From: SKLM01 sp964575455 | GTDB taxonomy: Bacteria; Chloroflexota; Anaerolineae; B4-G1 | Length of the DNA: 34,552 bases | Assembly: GCA_964575455.1 (NCBI GenBank) | Contig: CAZNRX010000039.1 | Span: forward strand, 1 to 34,552 | Direction of reading: 5' to 3' | Shown here: piece by piece, positions 7,860 through 13,296 of the stretch | How positions within the stretch are numbered: the first letter of the stretch is position 1 | How the letters are laid out: every line of letters begins with the position of its first letter | The notes under the pieces: generated by a model | Database searches by the model: none | Told to the model about the DNA's origin: nothing | Seen by the model: the letters and a program-made list of their open reading frames with translations, nothing else | Translations under genes and position numbers: made by a program

Positions 7860-8729
7860 ATGAGCAGGAGCTACTGGGGCTATTTCCCGCCGTCCAGGCC
7901 GATCCCGGTTGAGGACGGCATTAGGGCGAGCACCAAGCGCGGGCAGTTCGGCGAGCACTGGTGGTCCCGGCGGTGGGTGGAGGTGGTGGAGTCCTTCGGC
8001 AATCGGGCGCGCATGGGGCGCGGGCGCACCTACGCCCGGAAGGGGCAGGTGAGGAACATCGACCTGCAGCCGGGGGTGATCACCGCGCGGGTGCAAGGTT
8101 CCCGGCGCACACCCTACAGGGTGCGCATCGAGATCGCGCCGCTCAGCGACGCGCAGTGGGAGCAGGCGCTGGATGCGCTGGGCGCGCAGGCGTTCTTCTC
8201 TGCCCAGCTGCTGGGCGGCCACATGCCGCCGGAGGTGGAGGACGTCTTTGAGGCCGCCGGCGCCTCGCTCCTGCCCACCAGCGACGACGTGGAGATGAGC
8301 TGCTCCTGCCCCGATTGGGCCAATCCCTGCAAGCACATCGCCGCCGTCTTCTACCTGCTGGCGGAGGCGTTCGACCGCGACCCGTTCCAGACGTTCACCC
8401 TGCGGGGCCGCACTGGCGAGCAGGTGAAGGAGGCGCTGCGGGAGCGTCGCGTCGCCGTCACCGCGGATGAGGAGCTCGCCCCGGAGGAGGCGGCGGAGCC
8501 GCTGGAGGAGGCGATCGGCGATTTCTGGGCGCCGCGGGAGGGCCTGGGGGGCGTGCGCGTCTCGATCGAGCCGCCGCCGGTGGAGACGGCGCTGCTGAAG
8601 CGACTGGGGCTGCCGTCGTTCTCCGAGCGCCCGGAGGCGTGTCGGGCAGCCCTCAGCCTCTCCTACGTCTCCGTCACCGACAAGGCGCTGGCCCTGGCCT
8701 TCGGGGAGAGGCGGGGTGAGGAGACGTAG
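7860..8729 (+). CDS. SWIM zinc-finger protein
   Basis: About 289 residues. The ATG at 7860 is preferred because GGAGG lies 5 bases before it and the protein then starts MSRSYWGYFPPSRPIPVEDG, the usual N terminus of the family; an upstream in-frame start at 7824 would add 12 residues with no similarity. The SWIM motif CSCPDWANPCKH (CxC...CxH, near residues 145-156) should bind zinc and contact DNA or protein. Family members are typically encoded next to SNF2 helicases, as here, 130 bases downstream of one. The C-terminal third is acidic and less conserved. It probably acts as a specificity or regulatory subunit of the helicase (inference from neighbourhood). Confidence 0.9.
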   Translation: MSRSYWGYFPPSRPIPVEDGIRASTKRGQFGEHWWSRRWVEVVESFGNRARMGRGRTYARKGQVRNIDLQPGVITARVQGSRRTPYRVRIEIAPLSDAQWEQALDALGAQAFFSAQLLGGHMPPEVEDVFEAAGASLLPTSDDVEMSCSCPDWANPCKHIAAVFYLLAEAFDRDPFQTFTLRGRTGEQVKEALRERRVAVTADEELAPEEAAEPLEEAIGDFWAPREGLGGVRVSIEPPPVETALLKRLGLPSFSERPEACRAALSLSYVSVTDKALALAFGERRGEET

Positions 8730-8742
8730 TAGGCAGAGGGAG

Positions 8743-8775
8743 AGGTGCGTCGCACCTGCGAGGTGCAACGCACCT
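8743..8775. terminator. tandem palindromes between convergent genes
   Basis: AGGTGCGTCGCACCT (8743-8757) and AGGTGCAACGCACCT (8761-8775) are two 15-base palindromes separated by 3 bases, in the 53-base gap between convergent coding regions. They can fold separately or pair with each other. There is no T tract, so termination would be by a strong hairpin only. They belong to the GGTGC-N3-GCACC family seen at 3030, 4095-4259 and 15774-15847. Confidence 0.5.
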
Positions 8776-8782
8776 TCCTTGC

Positions 8783-11098
8783 TTACGCCCGGCGCCGCCT
8801 GATCACCACAACGCCCATCAGCAACAGGCCCACCAGCGCGGCCAGCGCCGCCCACGGCGCTTGTGCTGAGCGCAGTCGAAGGGCCAGCAGCCTGGCGCTG
8901 CTCGGCGGCCTGGTCACGCCGCCAACGGGCTGCGGCTGCCCGGGGCCGCCCACCGGATAGCGCACGTCCGACACGACGTCGGAGACGTTGCCCGCCTCGT
9001 CACGGAAGCGAGCGTGGATCTCGTCACTCGCGGGGAGCTCGACGAACGTCGCGAAGGGCTGCCAAGCGGTCGGTTCCGCCGTTGCGTCCGTCCACACCCT
9101 CATCTCATCGACCTTCCCCTCCTGGCTGTCGGCTATGAGCTGCACCGTCATGGTCACGTCCGTCATCCGATAGAGCCACACCGAACCGGTGAAGACCGAC
9201 GAGGCCGCCAACTGCTGGGCGTGCGACGCGCCGCTCGTCGTGGCTAGCCCGGTCTCGGGGCCTGGTGCGCCCTGATCGACCGAAAGCGCCGCGCCCACCT
9301 CGCAGACGGGCTCCCCATCGTAGACGGCGATGGTGTCGAACGACCAGTCCCGGTACGCGTCCAGTTTCATCCGCGCGCCGTTGATGGGCCACGGATCGTG
9401 GATGGTGTAGTTGGCCGGATCGTCGCCCGCTCCATCCAGCACGAGCACCCAATGCGTGTTCTGTTCGGACATCCCCAGGATCACGGGGCGGTCGCTGTCG
9501 TTCAGCTCCCGCTCCAGACGATCCCAGCTGAAGGGGTACTTGCTGACCCATTGGGCGTTGTCCTCGCTGCAGGATGCGCCGGTGGCCCAGTAGAAGGGGC
9601 ACGCCTGCGTCCACATGCAGTCGCTGAGCGAGGCCGGCGTGAGGTTGCTTCCGTAGTGGTTGAAGAGCATCGTGGCCGAGGTGAGCGTGCAGCCGCAGTG
9701 GCCGATGGTGCTGCAGTACGCCGAGCAGGCGCCCCCGCTGCGCAGCGGGTGGTCGATCCAACGGGCGTCGCGCTGCGAGAAGTAGGGCACCTCGCACGAG
9801 GACGACGGTTGGTCCGGCTGGTCCGGCTCCGGCCAGGGCTGGTCGAAGTGGAAGAGATTGTACCAGGCGTTCCAGAAGAGCCAGACGCCACCCACGTCGG
9901 CTTCGTCGCCGCCCCAGTTGGCCCCGGCGTAGGGCGTGTACGTGAACTGTCCCGCGACGGCCCTGGTCGCCGGCGTGACCGAGACGCCGTCCTGGGTCTG
10001 CTTGGCCACACCCACCTTCCAGCCGCTGCGCGTGAACCCCTCGTCGTTCAGCTCATCCTGGTAGGCGCGGAAGAGGCTGGTGCCGAAGTCGATCTGGTAG
10101 CGAGCCGTGCTGGCGCCACCCGCTCCCATCAGGCGCTTCAGGCGCCACGTCTCCGGGCAGTGGGTGATGGCGGATTGTTCCTTCTGCATCGTCGCCAGGA
10201 CCACTTTGGGGTTGATGTGGTACGCCACGGCTGCATCGTGGATCAGCTGCGGGACGTCGATGGTCACGCCGTCCACGTCCAACATAGGATCCGCCAGGCA
10301 GCTGCCCTGCCGCTCCAGGAAGGCGCGGATCGTCTCGACTGACGTGTCGTAGTCGCCCTCCAGATCCTCGTCCGCGAGCCAGGCGGTGTCGTAGACGGAC
10401 GTGGGCGTCGGGGAGGGCGTGGGGGTCTCGGTCGGTGTGGGGGAGGGCGTCGGCGTGTCGGTCGGCGGTGGAGGGAGGGAGTAGTCCACCTTCAGGCGAG
10501 GATGCTCCTGCCCCGGGCACTGTGCGGCAGTGCAATCCCTGGACCGGAAGACGCCCCCGGCGCTGTAAGCTTCATTGGCCCAAAGCGTAACGCCGTGGTT
10601 AGCGTCTCCATCGTACCAGTCTCTGACCAGGTCGGTGATGTCGACGGACCTCCATCCCTCGGAGCACCCGAAGCTGGCTGTACCCACGGGTCCGCCCTTC
10701 GACGGTTGATTGTTCCAGGTCAGGGTGTACTCTCCCCAGTCGGACGTGACCTCATAGGCCGTGACGCCGTAACTGCCCGAGCATTGATGCGCGTACTGGT
10801 AGATCTCCAGCTGGGCGCTGTCTACCTGCGCATCTTCGGGCAGCGAGGGGAGATTGAACTGGATGTAGATCCTCGTTCGGCCCTTGCTATACCACGTGTC
10901 GTGTCCCAGGTAGTGGTTCTGCTGATTGCCCGTCGGCGTGCTGGGATAGCCGGATTCTGCGTAGGCGTCCTTGTTGGCGTCTCCGTAGGCTGTGGATGTT
11001 GTCTCGGCGCTGACGGCACGCGGCATAGATATCTGCAGCGTGAAGAGCAACAGCACCGCACCGATGATCAGAAGCCGCGGCGTTCGTCTCCTCGTCAT
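8783..11098 (-). CDS. Anchored cell-wall protein: DNRLRE, lysozyme-like and C39-like peptidase domains
   Basis: 771 residues. The start at 11098 follows an AAAGGAGGTC site and yields a clean signal peptide (basic MTRRR, hydrophobic 9-24, cleavage near AVSA). Residues about 33-207 match the DNRLRE surface domain (WYSKGRTRIYIQFNLPSLP, ITDLVRDWYDG). A linker of Thr-Pro repeats spans 208-234. Residues about 280-420 resemble a lysozyme-like fold, with INPKVVLATMQKEQSAI containing a candidate catalytic Glu 307. Residues about 436-580 are a C39-like papain-fold peptidase: Cys 470 in CGCTLTSATMLFNHYG, His 549 in THWVLVLD, Asp 568 in IHDPWP. The protein ends in a membrane helix followed by RRRRA, so it is probably held on the outer face of the membrane. 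Peptidoglycan cleavage is likely but inferred. It is Cys-rich in the peptidase part, perhaps disulfide-stabilised. Confidence 0.85.
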   Translation of the reverse strand: MTRRRTPRLLIIGAVLLLFTLQISMPRAVSAETTSTAYGDANKDAYAESGYPSTPTGNQQNHYLGHDTWYSKGRTRIYIQFNLPSLPEDAQVDSAQLEIYQYAHQCSGSYGVTAYEVTSDWGEYTLTWNNQPSKGGPVGTASFGCSEGWRSVDITDLVRDWYDGDANHGVTLWANEAYSAGGVFRSRDCTAAQCPGQEHPRLKVDYSLPPPPTDTPTPSPTPTETPTPSPTPTSVYDTAWLADEDLEGDYDTSVETIRAFLERQGSCLADPMLDVDGVTIDVPQLIHDAAVAYHINPKVVLATMQKEQSAITHCPETWRLKRLMGAGGASTARYQIDFGTSLFRAYQDELNDEGFTRSGWKVGVAKQTQDGVSVTPATRAVAGQFTYTPYAGANWGGDEADVGGVWLFWNAWYNLFHFDQPWPEPDQPDQPSSSCEVPYFSQRDARWIDHPLRSGGACSAYCSTIGHCGCTLTSATMLFNHYGSNLTPASLSDCMWTQACPFYWATGASCSEDNAQWVSKYPFSWDRLERELNDSDRPVILGMSEQNTHWVLVLDGAGDDPANYTIHDPWPINGARMKLDAYRDWSFDTIAVYDGEPVCEVGAALSVDQGAPGPETGLATTSGASHAQQLAASSVFTGSVWLYRMTDVTMTVQLIADSQEGKVDEMRVWTDATAEPTAWQPFATFVELPASDEIHARFRDEAGNVSDVVSDVRYPVGGPGQPQPVGGVTRPPSSARLLALRLRSAQAPWAALAALVGLLLMGVVVIRRRRA

Positions 11099-11362
11099 GT
11101 TGACCTCCTTTCTGGTTCCTGCCTCGATCGCCCAGGATCGCGCCTGGGATGCATTTGGCTGTCGTGGCGTGGTGCTCTGGGCTATGCCCATCTGAACGCC
11201 CAGAGTACGGGAGATCGACCCGGGTCGTGCTGATCATAGTCTACCAACTGTGGCCTTATCCATCTGAGGTCGTGCCTACACGGCCCTGACGCCTTGCCGA
11301 CAAGGCTGACAAGTGTATGGGGATAGGTCTGACGTCCGTTGGCGCCGCCGGCGTGCCGCTGG

Positions 11363-11380
11363 CCTGGTCACCTGACCAGG
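11363..11380. repeat. palindrome CCTGGTCA-CC-TGACCAGG
   Basis: Perfect 8-bp stem with CC at its centre, in the 473-base gap (11099-11571) between the C39-like protein gene and the metallophosphoesterase gene. Apart from this, the two hairpins listed next and the region upstream of the C39-like gene, no gene or clear promoter is seen in the gap; a TATGAT at 11233-11238 on the minus strand lacks a convincing -35 box. Confidence 0.6.
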
Positions 11381-11431
11381 GCCGGGACTCCGGCGGGGTG
11401 AACCTGCAGGTGGTGGACTAGCGCGCCGGTC

Positions 11432-11463
11432 TGCCCGGCCACGAATCCATTCGTGGCCGGGCA
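11432..11463. terminator. very stable hairpin downstream of the metallophosphoesterase gene
   Basis: A perfect 15-bp inverted repeat (TGCCCGGCCACGAAT and its complement) with CC between the arms. It lies about 110 bases beyond the stop of the minus-strand phosphoesterase gene and would be among the strongest hairpins in its transcript. No T tract follows on either strand. A smaller hairpin, CACGTT-GGG-AACGTG, follows at 11471-11485. Confidence 0.55.
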
Positions 11464-11571
11464 CGGCAGACACGTTGGGAACGTGTTGGAGGCTGGGGCG
11501 GTGGGTGGGTGTCGTAGTCCTGAGCCGGGAGGTTGAGCGGAGCGGAGCCCTGGCGGATCTGGCCCGCGCGG

Positions 11572-12489
11572 TCAGGTCAGGCGGAGCACTGTGATCTCCG
11601 GTCGGCAGTTGAAGCGCACCGCCGGGGAGATCAGCCCGATGCCCCGGTTGACGTAGACCCGCGTGTGTGGACCCTCGACGAGCCCCGCGGCGTACGTCTG
11701 CCCGAAGCAGGATGGCACCAGCGGAGGTCCAAGGAGCGGCAGGCGGACCTGACCGCCGTGCGTGTGCCCGCAGAGGGCCAGGTCGATGCGCCCTGCGGGC
11801 AGCATCTCTGTGAAGTCGGGGTTGTGCACCAGCAGGAGTCGGGTGTCCTCCGTGGGGATGCCCTCCAGCAGGCCAGCCAGCCTGTCGGCGGACGCCTGCC
11901 ACAGGGCTCTGAAGTCCTCGAAGCGGCCGCCGGTGTGGCCGGTGTCCTCGATGCCCAGGAGCCAGAGGTGCGCGCCACCGATGTCCACGGAGAGCCGGGA
12001 GTCGCGCAGCACCACGATCCCGGCGTCGGAGAGATGCTCGGCCATCTCGTCGGCGTCGGTCCAGATGTCGTGGTTGCCCAGGACGGCATACGTCCCGTGG
12101 GGCGCCCGCAGCGAGGCAAGCTCCTGAGCGCAGGCCTCGCTGTAGTGCGCGGATTGATAGACGAAGTCCCCGGTCAGCACCACGAGATCGGCCTGCTGGC
12201 GATTGGCCAGCTCGACGCTGCGGCGCACGTCATCGGCGGTCACGTGGGGGCCCAGATGGAGGTCGCTGAGCTGGGCGATGGTCAGACCCTCCAGCGGTGC
12301 GGGCAGCAATGGGAGGTGGACGTCCGGGTGGGTCACCTTGATCCAGTGCGGTTCGATATGGGTGGCGTAGAGCGGTCCGCCGACGCACGCCGCCAGGCCA
12401 GCGGCTACGGCGCTGCATCCGGCCTTCAAGCACCAGCGGCGCGTGACGGGCTTGCGACTCTCTGGATTCGTTGTTTTCTTTTCACTCAT
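11572..12489 (-). CDS. Metallophosphoesterase, exported
   Basis: 305 residues of the calcineurin-like phosphoesterase superfamily. The metal-binding motifs occur in order: DLHLG (Asp 76, His 78), GDFV (Asp 108), GNHD (138-141), a later histidine in HNPD, and GHTHGGQ. The N terminus has TRRWCLKAGCSAVAAGLAAC, a twin-arginine stretch before a hydrophobic segment, which suggests Tat export or an N-terminal membrane anchor; LAAC could also be a lipobox. This layout is typical of YkuE/YaeI-like enzymes that act on the outer membrane face, in some cases on phospholipid head groups; the substrate here is unknown. The ATG has GGGGAG about 9 bases upstream. It is the last gene of a probable three-gene unit starting at 13021. 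Confidence 0.92.
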   Translation of the reverse strand: MSEKKTTNPESRKPVTRRWCLKAGCSAVAAGLAACVGGPLYATHIEPHWIKVTHPDVHLPLLPAPLEGLTIAQLSDLHLGPHVTADDVRRSVELANRQQADLVVLTGDFVYQSAHYSEACAQELASLRAPHGTYAVLGNHDIWTDADEMAEHLSDAGIVVLRDSRLSVDIGGAHLWLLGIEDTGHTGGRFEDFRALWQASADRLAGLLEGIPTEDTRLLLVHNPDFTEMLPAGRIDLALCGHTHGGQVRLPLLGPPLVPSCFGQTYAAGLVEGPHTRVYVNRGIGLISPAVRFNCRPEITVLRLT

Positions 12490-12579
12490 TGTGAAGCTCT
12501 CCCCACGGCGGGGTCATAGACCCCTTCGAGCGGGATTGGTGGCTCGCGGCGTGTCTTTGGCCTCCCAGCGCCCAGCCGA

Positions 12580-12834
12580 TCAGTCCCAAAGCTTCAACTG
12601 TTCCCCTCGTGGCGCGTATAAGATCTCCAGCGCCTCCTCTCGCACGGCGGAAGGGAGGGCCCCGTCGGGCGCGTCGTGCCAGCGGTGCTCAATGATGGCG
12701 CCGTCGTGGTAGATGTCCTCGCGCACGGCGCCGCACGCGCGGCACAGGTAGTAGCGGTGCGGGGCGCCAGCGTGGAGGCGCACCATCGCTGACCACGGCG
12801 GCAGCCCGGTGCAGTCGCAGTGGGCCTCGGCCAT
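12580..12834 (-). CDS. Small Cys/His-rich protein, hypothetical
   Basis: 84 residues from the ATG at 12834, chosen because it overlaps the stop codon of the preceding frame (TGATG), a coupling arrangement. A GTG at 12873 in the same frame would give 97 residues, but that region overlaps another frame that looks coding. The sequence begins MAEAHCDCTGLPPW and contains YYLCRACGAVREDIYHDG, so CxC and CxxC pairs could bind zinc like a small ribbon. It ends with an acidic-aromatic tail. I do not recognise a family. It lies 90 bases upstream of the metallophosphoesterase gene and on the same strand. Confidence 0.6.
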   Translation of the reverse strand: MAEAHCDCTGLPPWSAMVRLHAGAPHRYYLCRACGAVREDIYHDGAIIEHRWHDAPDGALPSAVREEALEILYAPRGEQLKLWD

Positions 12835-13021
12835 CAGTTTCGTGCCATCACCAGCGGAAGGTAGACATCCCACTCTCCTAAAATGCTCACCTCCCCGTCG
12901 ACGTGCTCGCCCAGGACTGAGGCCGCCTCGAAGACCACGTCGGTCCGTCGGGTGCGGGTGAACACAGCGGCAGGCCCAGGCCGGCGAGCGATGGAAGTAA
13001 CGCGCGTTTGAGCTTGACCAT
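12834..13021 (-). pseudogene. Small secreted protein gene with frameshift
   Basis: The ATG at 13021 has GGGAGG 6 bases upstream and an excellent promoter, and begins MVKLKRALLPSLAGLGLPL, a good signal peptide start. That frame soon turns into low-quality sequence and stops at 12887. From about 12980 on, another frame reads sensibly: PGPAAVFTRTRRTDVVFEAA, then SVLGEHVDGEVSILGEW, ending DVYLPLVMARN with a TGA that overlaps the next start. A C-terminal YLPLV stretch is, from memory, frequent at the ends of exported Chloroflexota proteins. Joining the two frames needs a single one-base insertion or two-base deletion within or just after the signal peptide, so this is either a pseudogene or a sequencing error in an intact gene of about 60 codons. 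Confidence 0.55.
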
Positions 13022-13071
13022 GCTAACCTCCCTTGGGTGGCGAACGCATACGAGCACTCTTTTCAGGCCCA

Positions 13072-13099
13072 AGTATAGGGCTCACGCGCCTCACGTCAA
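13072..13099 (-). promoter_or_regulatory. sigma70-like promoter for the 13021-11572 gene unit
   Basis: On the minus strand TTGACG (13099-13094) and TATACT (13077-13072) are separated by 16 bases, about 50 bases upstream of the start at 13021. It should drive the small secreted protein, the Cys-rich protein and perhaps the metallophosphoesterase. Confidence 0.7.
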
Positions 13100-13194
13100 G
13101 TTGGAATCCGGCAGGTTTTCGAAGCGGTTCCAGGGTCTCTGAGAGGCCATTCGAGGCGATCTGGAGCGGTTGAGCGAGTCCATCAGTCCCCAGC

Positions 13195-13214
13195 GGCAGG
13201 TATGGAAACCTGCC
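13195..13214. repeat. short hairpin repeat, loop TATGGAAA, stem GGCAGG
   Basis: Perfect stem GGCAGG / CCTGCC around TATGGAAA, followed by CTAC, identical over all 20 bases to the copy at 4180-4199. It lies 100 bases beyond the stop of the minus-strand protease gene. The 13100-13296 gap holds this repeat, the next one, and nothing else recognisable. Confidence 0.8.
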
Positions 13215-13270
13215 CTACGTGTCTCGGGGGTGAACGCGATCCACCGTCCGTCGGCGGATCAGCTATGTAG

Positions 13271-13290
13271 GTCGGCTTTCCATAGCCGAC
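13271..13290. repeat. short hairpin repeat, loop TTTCCATA, stem GTCGGC
   Basis: Stem GTCGGC / GCCGAC around TTTCCATA, preceded by GTAG. It is the reverse complement of the unit at 3065-3084 and sits in opposite orientation to the member 56 bases away. It lies 7 bases beyond the stop of the protease gene on the minus strand, a position fitting a 3'-end hairpin. Confidence 0.8.
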
Positions 13291-13296
13291 GACTTC

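Noticed and set aside
5898..8855. 985-codon open frame on the minus strand opposite the helicase and SWIM genes
   Set aside because: It is a GC-driven antisense shadow with Leu/Arg/Gln-rich low-complexity sequence and no domain; the plus strand has intact helicase and SWIM motifs.
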